Shown here: one piece after another, positions 14,926-23,372 of the stretch
Numbering within the stretch: position 1 is the first letter of the stretch
Layout: each line of letters opens with the position of its first letter
Source of the DNA: Verrucomicrobia bacterium UBA1629
GTDB lineage: Bacteria > Verrucomicrobiota > Kiritimatiellia > RFP12 > UBA1067
Length of the DNA: 23,372 nt
Assembly: GCA_002321305.1 (NCBI GenBank)
Contig: DCMF01000082.1
Span: 1 to 23,372 of the forward strand
Direction: 5' to 3'
The notes under the pieces: generated by a model
Seen by the model: the letters and a program-made list of their open reading frames with translations, nothing else
What the model was told of the DNA's origin: nothing
Database searches by the model: none
Position numbers and translations under genes: made by a program

Positions 14926-16077
14926 TTATTTGTGGATGGATACGCTTTGGATGAGGCCGAGGCCGCACATCACCGTGAGGAGAAACGTGCGTCCCGACGA
15001 AATGAACGGAAGGGGCAGGCCCGTGATGGGCACCAGCCCGATGGACATCGCGATGTTGACGTAGACGTGCGCGAAGACCAGCGTCGAGAAGCCGAGCGCG
15101 AGCAGCCGCCCGCGCGCGTCCGCCGCGAAGGCGGCGACGCGGCAGCCGCTCACGAGCAGGACGCCGAAGAGCCCCAGCAGCAGGAGCGTCCCCCGGAAGC
15201 CCGTCTCCTCGGCGTAGACGCAGAAGATGAAGTCGTTCATCGAGATGGACGGCGGCAGGTACTTCAGGTGGTTCAGCTCGCCCTTGCCGATGCCCTTGCC
15301 CGCATAGCCGCCCGAGCCGATCGACAGCTTCGCCTGCCGCAGGTTCCAGCCCGCGCCGCGCAGGTCCTCCTCCGGGAAGAGGAAGACGCGCACGCGCTTG
15401 ACCTGGTGCGGCTTCAGCGGCACGCGGCGCAGGATGCGTTCGCGCCGCTCCGGCGCGACGCCCGGCTTCTCCGCCTCGTAGACCGCCCCCAGCACGGCGG
15501 CCGCCGCGAGCGCCCCGGCCGCGAGGAGCGTGACGAGCCCCTTGCGCCAGACGCCCGCGACGAACAGGATCGCCACCGTCGCCGGCACGAGCGTCAGCGT
15601 CGTCCCCAGGTCGGGCTCCGCGAGGATGAGCAGCGACGGCACGCCGATCAGCGCCGCCGCGAGGCAGAAGCCCCGGAAGCCGCCGAGCCACGCGAACCAG
15701 CGTCCGCCCAGCAGCGCGGCGAGCAGCGTGATGACGCCGAGCTTCGAGATCTCGCTCGGCTGGAAGAACCAGAGCCACCGCCTGCCGCCGTAGACCTCCG
15801 ACCCGACGAGCAGCACCGCGACAAGGCAGACGAGCGAGACGGCGTAGGCCGGCACGGCGAGGAAGTCGAGGTACTTGCGGTAGTCGAACGCCGCGAGCGC
15901 GAAGTAGAGGACGAGCCCGAACGCCGCCGTCGCGAGGTTGCTCCGCCACACGTCGTGGAAGAAGGCCGCCGCGCGCGCGTGGCCCGCCGAGTAGATCGTC
16001 ACCGTGCCGACGGCGATGAGCGCGAGCATCGCGCCGAAGAGCAGCCAGTCGAACCGCCGGAGGAACAGCCGGATCAT
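14926..16077 (-). CDS. rodA: Peptidoglycan glycosyltransferase RodA (SEDS)
   Basis: RodA polymerises glycan strands during elongation in complex with PBP2, using lipid II in the inner membrane. The 383-residue protein is strongly hydrophobic with about 10 spans. SEDS motifs are FFQPSEISKLGVI, GSGGYAGKGIGKG, the NDFIF segment (Asp of the usual TDFIF motif) followed by ETGFRG, and the C-terminal GLPLPFISSGRT. The start ATG at 16077 overlaps the mrdA stop as ATGA and is preceded by AGGAGG at a spacing of 7, which decides the start. The continuous open frame that runs upstream through mrdA is a shadow. Confidence 0.96.
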   Translation of the reverse strand: MIRLFLRRFDWLLFGAMLALIAVGTVTIYSAGHARAAAFFHDVWRSNLATAAFGLVLYFALAAFDYRKYLDFLAVPAYAVSLVCLVAVLLVGSEVYGGRRWLWFFQPSEISKLGVITLLAALLGGRWFAWLGGFRGFCLAAALIGVPSLLILAEPDLGTTLTLVPATVAILFVAGVWRKGLVTLLAAGALAAAAVLGAVYEAEKPGVAPERRERILRRVPLKPHQVKRVRVFLFPEEDLRGAGWNLRQAKLSIGSGGYAGKGIGKGELNHLKYLPPSISMNDFIFCVYAEETGFRGTLLLLGLFGVLLVSGCRVAAFAADARGRLLALGFSTLVFAHVYVNIAMSIGLVPITGLPLPFISSGRTFLLTVMCGLGLIQSVSIHK

Positions 16078-17918
16078 GGCAGTGCCTCCTTTCCCGCCGC
16101 CGACGACGAGGTGACGTGAGGGGCACGAGCGTCGTGAGAGACTTGCTCCCCTTCGAAGAACCGCTTCAGCACCTCGGCGACCTTCGGCGCCGTCGTGCCG
16201 CCGCCCGACTCGCCGTTCTCGACCACCATCGCGACGGCGATGCGCGGCGCGTCCGACGGCGCGTAGGCGATGAACCACGTGTTCTTGCGCCGCCGCTCGC
16301 CCGCGCCGACCTCGGCCGTGCCCGTCTTGCCCGACACGGGGACCGGCACGTCCAGCCCGCCGCGCCAGCCCGTGCCGCGCGACGTGCCGTCGCCCGCGAC
16401 GACCATCCGCATCCCCTCGCGCACGACCCGCAGGTCGCGTTCGCGGAACGGCAGCGGCCGCCGCTCGGCCGGCGCATCCGCCCGCAGGCGCGGCGTGACG
16501 AGGTAGCCCGTGCCCAGCGCGCCCGCGACGCGCGCCATCTGGAGCGGCGAGACGAGCAGCATGCCCTGGCCGATCGACATCTGCACGAGGTCGCCGAAGA
16601 ACCAGCGCTCGTGGTACTGGCGCTCCTTCCAGTCCGCGTCCGGCACGACGCCCGCCTGGTCCACGCCGAGGTCGATCCCCGTCTTCGCGCCGAGGCCGAA
16701 CGCGCGCGCCGTGCGGCAGATCGCGTTCGTGCCGATCTCCGCCGCGAGGTTGCAGAAGTACGGGTTGCAGCTCTTCATGAGCGCGTGCCGCAGGTCGATC
16801 TCGCCGTGCCCCCACCGGCTCGCGCAGCGGAGGCGCAGGCCGCCGCGCGCGTAGACGCCGTCGCACGGATACGTCGCCGTCGCCGGATACCCGATCGAGA
16901 GCCCGGCGAGCGCGGTCAGGGGCTTGAACGTCGAGCCGGGCGCGTAGGCGCCGCCGGAGGCGCGGTTCAGGAGCGGCTTCGCCGGGTCGTCCGCCAGCCG
17001 CCGGTAGAGCGCCGGGTCGAGGCGCGGCACGAAGTCGTTCGGGTCGAACCCCGGCGCGCTCGCGAACGCGAGGACGTCGCCCGTGCGCGGATCGAGCGCG
17101 ACGCACGCGCCCGCGAGACCCGCGAGCTGGCGCTCGGCCTCCGCCTGCAGCCGCACGTCGAGCGCGAGGCGCAGGTCGAGGCCCTTCTGCGGCTCCTCGA
17201 CGACCTGCGTGCGGATCGTGTAGCTGTTCGCGTCCACCGTCAGCAGGTTCACGCCCGGCACGCCGCGCAGGTAACTGTCGTAGTAGACCTCCAGCCCCGC
17301 GCGCCCGCGCAGCTCCGGCAGGTAGAAGTGGAACTTCTCGCCGGCGGCGGCCTCGCCCGCGCCGCTGTCGCGCCCGACGTAGCCGATGAGCTGCGCCGCG
17401 AGCGGGCCGCACGGATAGGCCCGCACCTCCTCCGCCGCGACCGCGAAGCCGGGGTGTTCGCCCTCGCGCTCGGCGAAGACGGCGAGCTCGCGCTCGTCCA
17501 GGTCGTGCCAGACGACGAGCGGCATCGCGCGCAGCTGGTGGACGTGCCGCGCGAGGGCGTTCGTGGACGGCCCCGTCGCGCGGCCGAGCGCGCGGCCGAG
17601 CGCGGCGATCGCCTCGTCCATCGCGCGCACGGTCTGGTCGTAGCGGCGCCGCTGGAAGCGCGCGGGCTCGCAGACGAGGCTCTGCGCAAGACGGCTTTCC
17701 GCCAGCACGCGGCCGTGGCGGTCGAGGATCCGCCCGCGCATCCCGGCCGTCCGCACGCGCCGCTCGCTCTGGCGGCTCGCCGCACCCCGGTAGTCCGCCG
17801 CGTCCTCGACCTGGAACTCGCGCAGCTTCACGCCCAGCCGCACGAGGCCGACGACGAACAGCGCCGCCAGCGCCCAGCAGGAGACGAAGCCCACCGTCGC
17901 CGCATCAGCCCGCTTCAT
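16074..17918 (-). CDS. mrdA: Penicillin-binding protein 2 (elongasome transpeptidase)
   Basis: PBP2 cross-links peptidoglycan during cell elongation as the partner of RodA. The 614-residue protein has one N-terminal transmembrane helix (about residues 9-27), a dimerisation/pedestal domain starting with GMRGRILDRHGRVLAES, and a transpeptidase domain with S329-T-F-K332 (active serine), S383-C-N385 and K531-T-G533, all intact. The ATG at 17918 is chosen because it places the membrane helix at the N-terminus; it overlaps the mreD end by 14 bases, and a GGGGGG stretch lies about 9 bases upstream. The 3' end overlaps rodA by ATGA, implying coupled translation. Confidence 0.96.
   Translation of the reverse strand: MKRADAATVGFVSCWALAALFVVGLVRLGVKLREFQVEDAADYRGAASRQSERRVRTAGMRGRILDRHGRVLAESRLAQSLVCEPARFQRRRYDQTVRAMDEAIAALGRALGRATGPSTNALARHVHQLRAMPLVVWHDLDERELAVFAEREGEHPGFAVAAEEVRAYPCGPLAAQLIGYVGRDSGAGEAAAGEKFHFYLPELRGRAGLEVYYDSYLRGVPGVNLLTVDANSYTIRTQVVEEPQKGLDLRLALDVRLQAEAERQLAGLAGACVALDPRTGDVLAFASAPGFDPNDFVPRLDPALYRRLADDPAKPLLNRASGGAYAPGSTFKPLTALAGLSIGYPATATYPCDGVYARGGLRLRCASRWGHGEIDLRHALMKSCNPYFCNLAAEIGTNAICRTARAFGLGAKTGIDLGVDQAGVVPDADWKERQYHERWFFGDLVQMSIGQGMLLVSPLQMARVAGALGTGYLVTPRLRADAPAERRPLPFRERDLRVVREGMRMVVAGDGTSRGTGWRGGLDVPVPVSGKTGTAEVGAGERRRKNTWFIAYAPSDAPRIAVAMVVENGESGGGTTAPKVAEVLKRFFEGEQVSHDARAPHVTSSSAAGKEALP
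16085..16090 (-). promoter_or_regulatory. Strong ribosome binding site of rodA
   Basis: AGGAGG on the minus strand lies 7 bases before the rodA ATG, inside the end of mrdA. It is the best Shine-Dalgarno match in the window and shows that internal operon genes here use SD-led initiation, unlike the leaderless first genes. Confidence 0.75.
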
Positions 17919-18363
17919 CGAGCGCCGCCCCCCTTTCCGCCCAGAAGTAGACGAGCCCGACCGCACAGGCCGTCACGAAGCCGACGGGCACGGACACGAG
18001 CAGCCGCCCGAAGATGCCGCCGCCGCTCGCGCCCGTCCAGACCCACAGCCACAGGAGATAGCCGGGATAGGTGAGGGCCGCCCCCGCACGCGCAAAGCCG
18101 AGGCGGTTCACGCCCCACGCGACGGCCAGGAAATAGCTCGCGCTCGCCGCCGGCGGCAGCGCGCCCAGCGCGTCCTCGAACGCCCCGGCGGCAATCGCGA
18201 AGACCGAGAGCGTCACGGCCGGGCCGCGCACCGCGACGAGCTGGGCCAGCGCGAGCAGCACCGGGCAGCCGACGCCGAAGACGCGCGGCAGAAGCTCCTC
18301 CGCCCCAGCCCCAAGGACCAGCAGCAGCAGGCAGAAGACGAGCTGGAGCAGGCTATTTCCCAC
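17905..18363 (-). CDS. mreD: Rod shape-determining protein MreD
   Basis: MreD is an inner-membrane elongasome component. The 152-residue protein is almost wholly hydrophobic, with about five spans, as in the family, which is poorly conserved in sequence. The call therefore rests on topology and on its place between mreC and mrdA. The likely start is GTG at 18363, overlapping the last 11 bases of mreC and preceded by GGAGGT 11 bases upstream. No ATG fits better, and an upstream in-frame start would give a charged N-terminus that is clearly mreC read out of frame. Confidence 0.85.
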   Translation of the reverse strand: MGNSLLQLVFCLLLLVLGAGAEELLPRVFGVGCPVLLALAQLVAVRGPAVTLSVFAIAAGAFEDALGALPPAASASYFLAVAWGVNRLGFARAGAALTYPGYLLWLWVWTGASGGGIFGRLLVSVPVGFVTACAVGLVYFWAERGAALDEAG

Positions 18364-19143
18364 GGCGGATGAAGACCTCCTCAAGCGTCGAGAACTCGAC
18401 GGCCGGCAGCACTTCACCCGTCACCACGCTGTTGGCGTTCGTGTGGAACTGGATCCAAGTGCCGATCTCAAGGCCCGGCGGGAAGACGCCGCCGAGGCCG
18501 GATGTCAAGACGCGGGCGCGCGCCACGGGGGATGCCGCGCCGGACAGGTCGCCCTGCAGCGAACGCAGGACGAGCGCGTCGTCCGTGCCGCCGGACAGGA
18601 TGCCGCGCACGCGGCCCTCGCCCTCGACGCGGACGTGAACCTTCACCGACGGGTCGACGAGGGGCGCAACCTCCGCCGTGTGGGCCGTGACGGACACGAC
18701 GCGGCCGACGAGCCCCTCCGGCGCCGCGACGACCGCCCCCTTCCGCACGCCCGCAAGCGCGCCGCGATCCACGCGCAGGAACGTGCGCACACCCGCCGCG
18801 CCGCCGCCGGTCGCGAGGACGCCCGCCGCAAGCCACGTCTCCGGCTCCCGCGCGACGAGGGACAGGCCCCGCCGGAGCCGCGCGTTCTCCGCCTCCAGCC
18901 GCTCCACGTCGCCTCGGAGAAGCGCGAGCGCGGCGACCTCGCGCTTCAGGCGCACGTTCTCCGCCGACGCGGCGGACGCGCGGAAGAGCCCCTTCACGCG
19001 CGACCAGACGCGCGTCGCGAACGCCCGCTTCGCGTGCTCGACCGGATAGACCGCCTCGACGGCAATCGCCGGACAGACGGCCAGGGCCAACGCCCCGACC
19101 GCCGCAACCGCGCCCACGATGACCGAACCCGTCGCCCTCGACT

Positions 19144-19147
<4 letters not shown>
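18353..19147 (-). CDS. mreC: Rod shape-determining protein MreC
   Basis: MreC is a bitopic periplasmic scaffold linking MreB filaments with PBP2 and RodA. The 264-residue protein has an N-terminal membrane helix (about 8-30), a coiled coil (about 60-95, with KREVAALALLRGDVERLEAE) and two beta-rich domains including DRGALAGVRKGAVVAAPEG and GLVGRVVSV, which are typical MreC segments. The start is GTG at 19147, overlapping the mreB stop as GTGA. Confidence 0.94.
18375..18380 (-). promoter_or_regulatory. Ribosome binding site for the mreD GTG start
   Basis: GGAGGT on the minus strand lies 11 bases before GTG at 18363, inside the mreC coding end. The spacing is long, so the start is supported but not settled. 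Confidence 0.45.
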
Positions 19148-20181
<1,034 letters not shown>

Positions 20182-20191
20182 AATTGTGCGT

Positions 20192-20220
20192 ATTTTATGC
20201 GATTTTCTGCGTTCCGTCAA
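20192..20220 (-). promoter_or_regulatory. Sigma70-like promoter of the mre operon
   Basis: On the minus strand TTGACG (20215-20220), 17 bases, TAAAAT (20192-20197). This is the only promoter in the window with a good -35 and ideal spacing. The -10 ends 10 bases before the mreB ATG. It fills the short gap between glgB and mreB, where I see no terminator for glgB. Confidence 0.85.
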
Positions 20221-20230
20221 GGGGACGGCC

Positions 20231-22330
20231 TCAGATTCGCTTCAGCACGACGGCCGTGCGCGCGGGCAGGTAGAGCCGGACCTGCTGGACAAGCTCGTGG
20301 CGCGCCGCGTCAAGGACGAGCGCAGGCGCGTAGGTGACGCCGGGCTGGATGCGCCCCTGCCCGCCGAAGCGCGGCTCGTCCGTGTCGAGGAGATGCCGCC
20401 AGTCGGACGCCGGCGGCACGAGAATGCCGTAGTCCTCGAAGCTCTGCGACGGATGGAAGTTGAAGACGAAGAGCAGGTCGCCACGCACGAACGCGAGCAC
20501 CTTGTCCGCCTCGTTGCAGGCGAGCCGCGCCGGCGTCGCGCCGAGGGCGCCGCGCTTCCCGAAGAGGGCCTTGCCGGCCTTCAGCGCGGCGACCATCGCC
20601 GCGTCGAAGTCGCCGAGCGCCTTGAAGCGCAGGTTCGGGTCCTCCCGCAGCGACCACTGGCGGCGGCAGTGGCTGTAGTCCCAGCCGTTCTCCGCGCGCG
20701 GGAAGTCGATCCATTCGGGATGCCCGAACTCGTTGCCCATGAAGTTGAGGTAGGCCCCGCCCGACAGGGCCGCCGTCGCGAGCCGCGCCATCTTGTGGAG
20801 CGCGACGGCACGGTCGACCGCGAGCCCGTGCTGATCCTTGCCCATGCCCCAGTAGACCGCCGCGTCCGCCATCGTGAAGAAGAACGTCTTGCCGCCGACG
20901 AGCGCCTGGTCGTGGCTCTCGACATACGAGACGACCTTCTCTTCCGCCCGCCGGTCCGTGAGCGCATGGTAGAGCCCGCCCATCGACCAGTCCTCGTCGC
21001 GCACCTTTTCCGCGAGGCGGAACCAGTAGTCCGGCTCGCCCATCGCCATGCGGTAGTCGAAGCCGATGCCGCAGTCCGCCGCCGGCGCGGCGACGCCCGG
21101 CAGGCCCGAGACGTCCTCCGCCACCGTGATCGCGCGCGGATTCGTCTCGTGGATGACGCGGTTCGCGAGCGCGAGGTAGCACCAGGCGTCATCGTCCATC
21201 GAGCCGTCGAAATACTGCCCGTAGTCGGTGAACGCCGCGCCGAGGCCATGATCCCAGAAGAGCATGGACGTCACGCCGTCGAAGCGGTAGCCGTCGAAGC
21301 CGTACTCCTGCAGCCAGAACTTGCAGTTCGAGAGCAGGAAGTGCAGGACTTCCGTCTTGCCGTAGTCGAAGCAGCGGCTGCCCCACGCCGAATGCCAGCC
21401 CTTCGCGCCGGAATGGAAATACTGGTAGTCCGTCCCGTCGAAGCGCGAGAGGCCGTCCCGCTCGTTCCGGGCCGCGTGCGAATGGACGAGATCCATGATG
21501 ACGCGCAGCCCCATTCCGTGCGCCGCGTCAATGAGGCTCTTGAGGTCGTCCGGCGTGCCGAAGCGCGACGAGGCGGCGAAGAAGCTCGACACGTGATAGC
21601 CGAAGCTGCCGTAGTACGGATGCTCCATGACGGCCATCAGCTGCACGGTGTCGTAGCCGGCGGCCTTGATGCGCGGCAGCATCTCGTCGCGGAACTCCGC
21701 GTAGGTGTGGACGCGCGGCTCCTCGCCCGCCATGCCGACATGGGCCTCGTAGATGAAGGGAGACTGTTCGGAAGGTTTGGGAAGTTTGGAAAGTTTGGGA
21801 AGTTTGGCCGTCTGTCCATTGTCCTTTGTCCTTTGTCCTACCCCCGCGTCCAACCCTCCCACCCCGTTCTGCCAGCGGTACGGCCGTTTCGGATGCCAGA
21901 CGCAGGCGGAAAAGAGCTTCGTCTCCGGGTCTTGCACGACGTAGCGCGCATAGGCGGGAATGCGCTCGCCGCGCCCGCCCTCCCAGCGCATCTCCAGGTG
22001 GAACTTGTCGAGGTGGCGGATCTTCGACGCCGGGAGGTGCCGTTCCCAGACGTCCGTTCCCGGCTTGCGGAAGACCTCGAAGGCGGGATCGATCTTCCAG
22101 CCGTTGAAGTCGCCGACGAGCCACATCGACGTCGCGTGGGGCGCCCATTCGCGGAACACCCAGCCGCGACGGTCGCGGTGGAGGCCGAAGTAGTTGTGCG
22201 CATTCGCCCAGTCGGCGAGCGAAGTCCGGCCCTGCGTCAGTTCCGCCGCCCGCGCGCAGGCGTGCGCGGCGCGTCCGCGCACGGCCGCCTCAAAGGGCTT
22301 CAGGTAGGGGTCGTCAAGTAGATGTGCCAT
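20231..22330 (-). CDS. glgB: 1,4-alpha-glucan branching enzyme, eukaryote-type (GH13_8)
   Basis: The enzyme makes alpha-1,6 branches in glycogen. The 699-residue protein has an N-terminal CBM48 domain (GWVFREWAPHATSMWLVGDF), the catalytic barrel and a C-terminal all-beta domain. The catalytic residues are D351 (GYRFDGVTSM, nucleophile), E405 (TVAEDVSG, acid/base) and D474 (ESHDQ). MDLVHSHAARNERDGLSRFD, HSGAKGWH and FDGVTSMLFWDHGLG match the eukaryotic GH13_8 subfamily rather than the enterobacterial GH13_9. A low-complexity insert (about residues 164-186) of 9-mer and 7-mer repeats lies between CBM48 and the barrel. The ATG at 22330 has GGAGG 5 bases upstream. No other glycogen gene is adjacent. 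Confidence 0.95.
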   Translation of the reverse strand: MAHLLDDPYLKPFEAAVRGRAAHACARAAELTQGRTSLADWANAHNYFGLHRDRRGWVFREWAPHATSMWLVGDFNGWKIDPAFEVFRKPGTDVWERHLPASKIRHLDKFHLEMRWEGGRGERIPAYARYVVQDPETKLFSACVWHPKRPYRWQNGVGGLDAGVGQRTKDNGQTAKLPKLSKLPKPSEQSPFIYEAHVGMAGEEPRVHTYAEFRDEMLPRIKAAGYDTVQLMAVMEHPYYGSFGYHVSSFFAASSRFGTPDDLKSLIDAAHGMGLRVIMDLVHSHAARNERDGLSRFDGTDYQYFHSGAKGWHSAWGSRCFDYGKTEVLHFLLSNCKFWLQEYGFDGYRFDGVTSMLFWDHGLGAAFTDYGQYFDGSMDDDAWCYLALANRVIHETNPRAITVAEDVSGLPGVAAPAADCGIGFDYRMAMGEPDYWFRLAEKVRDEDWSMGGLYHALTDRRAEEKVVSYVESHDQALVGGKTFFFTMADAAVYWGMGKDQHGLAVDRAVALHKMARLATAALSGGAYLNFMGNEFGHPEWIDFPRAENGWDYSHCRRQWSLREDPNLRFKALGDFDAAMVAALKAGKALFGKRGALGATPARLACNEADKVLAFVRGDLLFVFNFHPSQSFEDYGILVPPASDWRHLLDTDEPRFGGQGRIQPGVTYAPALVLDAARHELVQQVRLYLPARTAVVLKRI
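21772..21841. repeat. Compound 9-mer and 7-mer tandem arrays inside glgB
   Basis: Plus-strand 9-base units (GAAGTTTGG type, about four copies, 21772-21808) are followed by 7-base units (TCCATTG, TCCTTTG, TCCTTTG, TCCTA, up to 21841). Between them lies GTCTGTCC, the core of the 13-bp palindrome found elsewhere. The coding strand reads TKDNGQTAKLPKLSKLPKPS. The block is AT-rich against its surroundings and lies at an interdomain linker. Confidence 0.85.
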
Positions 22331-22335
22331 CGTGT

Positions 22336-22340
22336 CCTCC
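22336..22340 (-). promoter_or_regulatory. Ribosome binding site of glgB
   Basis: GGAGG lies 5 bases before the ATG at 22330. glgB therefore has a real leader (about 20 bases) although its promoter is of the same type as the leaderless genes. Confidence 0.7.
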
Positions 22341-22356
22341 GTTTCGGTCTGGACGC

Positions 22357-22365
22357 ATTATACCA
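22357..22365 (-). promoter_or_regulatory. Extended -10 promoter of glgB
   Basis: TTTTTGGTATAAT on the minus strand (TGGTATAAT at 22357-22365) has no -35. The predicted start near 22350 gives a leader of about 20 bases. A weak 4-bp hairpin CCGT/ACGG followed by AATTTTT just upstream might act as a poor terminator for the ABC ATPase gene. Confidence 0.75.
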
Positions 22366-22390
22366 AAAATTCCCGTTCCCGGACGGCCAT

Positions 22391-23131
22391 TTACGAGCGC
22401 TGCGGCGCACCCGGCCCCACGCACGGCACGGCGGCCAGGAGCCGCCTCGTGTAGTCGCTCGCCGGATGCGCGAAGACCGCCTCCGTCTCGCCGACATCGA
22501 CGAACCGACCCCGCTCCATCACGCAGATCCGGTCGCAGACGTTCTTCACGACCGCGAGATCGTGGGCGATCAGCAGGATCGTCAGTCCCGTCGCTCGGCG
22601 CAGCTCGCGCAGCAGGTTCAGGACACGCGCCTGCACGGAGACGTCAAGCGCCGAGACCGGCTCGTCAGCGACGAGAATGTCGGGGCGCGTCGCGAGCGCA
22701 CGGGCGATCGACACGCGCTGGCACTGGCCGCCCGACATCTCGCGCGGATACTGGTCCAGGACGGCCGCCGAAAGCCCGACCTGCTCCAGGAGACGAAGCG
22801 CCATGCGATCTGCGACGTTCGGCGATTCGACGATTCGACGATTCGACAATTCGATTATTTCCTTCAGCGTCTGCCGTACCGTCAGGCGCGGATTCAGCGA
22901 GCCGACGGCATCCTGGAAGATCATCTGGACGGAAGCGCCCGCGCCCAGCCGAATTGTCCCCGCCGATGGCCTCTCCAGCCCGACAAGCGTCTTGGCGACC
23001 GTCGACTTGCCGGAGCCCGACTCGCCGACGATGCCGAGGATCTCGCCCTTCGCGAGCGCAAACGAAACGCCCTTCACGGCCTCGTAGGGGCCGTAGCGGA
23101 CATGCAGGTCTGTGACTTCCAGAAGGTTCAC
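22391..23131 (-). CDS. Peptide-type ABC transporter ATP-binding protein (OppF/DppF-like)
   Basis: This is an ATPase subunit of a family that drives peptide or nickel uptake at the inner membrane. The 246-residue protein has Walker A GESGSGKST (K42), Q-loop FQDAVGSLNPRLT, signature MSGGQCQRVSIARA (S133), Walker B ILVADEPVSALD and switch IAHD. The ending ASDYTRRLLAAVP is the start of the Opp/Dpp C-terminal extension, but the usual further 50-80 residues are absent. The start is GTG at 23131, overlapping the upstream gene's stop as GTGA. Residues about 91-104 (in LSNRRIVESPNVADR) are encoded by an 8-mer repeat in the helical subdomain. No permease or binding protein is visible on this side, so the substrate is unknown. 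Confidence 0.9.
   Translation of the reverse strand: MNLLEVTDLHVRYGPYEAVKGVSFALAKGEILGIVGESGSGKSTVAKTLVGLERPSAGTIRLGAGASVQMIFQDAVGSLNPRLTVRQTLKEIIELSNRRIVESPNVADRMALRLLEQVGLSAAVLDQYPREMSGGQCQRVSIARALATRPDILVADEPVSALDVSVQARVLNLLRELRRATGLTILLIAHDLAVVKNVCDRICVMERGRFVDVGETEAVFAHPASDYTRRLLAAVPCVGPGAPQRS
22818..22857. repeat. 8-mer tandem array inside the ABC ATPase gene
   Basis: Plus-strand units TTCGGCGA, TTCGACGA, TTCGACGA, TTCGACAA, TTCGATTA. This is the same 8-base family (TTCGAY plus two bases) as the apt-uraA array at 6154-6217 and in the same orientation relative to the genes. It is translated without a stop between the Q-loop and the ABC signature. Confidence 0.85.
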
Positions 23132-23372
23132 TTCAGGAGCCGCCGGCAGCACGCCTCCAGCGCGGCGAGACGACGGTCGGCGGAGGCGACGGCCTCCGAG
23201 ATGCGCGCCTGGTACAGCTCGTGGTCGAGGCCCATGCACGTGCCCTCGTGCGTCTTCAGCGCGACCTGCCTGTCCGGGTCGAGGTTCGCGACTTCCGCCG
23301 GCCTGCCCTCGTAGAGCGCGGCGAACTGGTCGCGCACCGCATGATAGGCATCGCGCCACGGCATCCCCGCCG
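23128..23372 (-). CDS. argH: Probable argininosuccinate lyase, C-terminal end only
   Basis: Only the last about 80 residues are in the window; the 5' part lies beyond 23372. The stretch GMPWRDAYHAV followed by LDPDRQVALKTHEG resembles the C-terminus of the shorter Bacteroidetes-type ArgH (GMPFRDAY and THEGS motifs), which cleaves argininosuccinate to arginine and fumarate. The catalytic region is not visible, so the call rests on two motifs. The stop TGA overlaps the GTG of the ABC ATPase gene (GTGA), so the two are probably co-transcribed. Confidence 0.6.
   Translation of the reverse strand, partial: AGMPWRDAYHAVRDQFAALYEGRPAEVANLDPDRQVALKTHEGTCMGLDHELYQARISEAVASADRRLAALEACCRRLLK

Noticed and set aside
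14926..17412. 828-codon open frame spanning mrdA and rodA
   Set aside because: Only the part from 16077 onwards (rodA) has family motifs; the rest is a shadow of mrdA, whose frame is complete.

Overview
This is a GC-rich, gene-dense bacterial chromosomal window that is mostly housekeeping. It holds two tRNA genes and 14 protein genes, one of them cut by the window edge. Only mfd lies on the + strand. No stretch longer than about 150 bases lacks a gene. I see no phage, IS element, CRISPR array, integron or rRNA.

The host is a diderm-type, meso-DAP, rod-shape-competent bacterium: MurE carries the DNPR motif and there is an mreBCD-mrdA-rodA operon. A secreted GH92 mannosidase, a eukaryote-type (GH13_8) branching enzyme and an ArgH tail resembling the Bacteroidetes type suggest a Bacteroidetes or PVC-like (for example Kiritimatiellota/Verrucomicrobiota) organism. 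The promoters are sigma70-like TATAAT boxes rather than the Bacteroidetes TTTG/TAnnTTTG type, so I favour PVC, with low confidence.

Layout: (1) 1-3295, partial tRNA-Leu(UAA), with mfd divergent from it. (2) 3325-6759, minus strand, tRNA-Val(GAC), icd, uracil permease and apt; apt and the permease form a nucleobase-salvage pair and icd has its own promoter inside the permease 3' end. (3) 6844-11086, minus strand, aspartate kinase, guaA and a MurE lacking its N-terminal domain. (4) 11153-20220, minus strand, the cell-elongation operon mreB-mreC-mreD-mrdA-rodA-rng, ending with a GH92 mannosidase; genes overlap or lie within 16 bases of each other behind one strong promoter. (5) 20231-22365, glgB. 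(6) 22391-23372, an Opp/Dpp-type ABC ATPase overlapping the end of a probable argH.

Three signals are not explained by the genes. First, several genes have an extended -10 box (TGGTATAAT, usually after a T run, without a -35) so close to the ATG that the transcript should be leaderless or nearly so. Second, the exact 13-mer GGGGTCTGTCCCC occurs three times, each time inside a core gene. Third, short tandem arrays with 7-, 8- and 9-base units are inserted in frame in mfd, glgB and the ABC ATPase, and between apt and the permease; two distant loci share the same 8-mer family. Together the second and third look like a dispersed STRR/REP-like small-repeat system that tolerates, or targets, coding sequence. 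I did not find a new defence or biosynthetic system.
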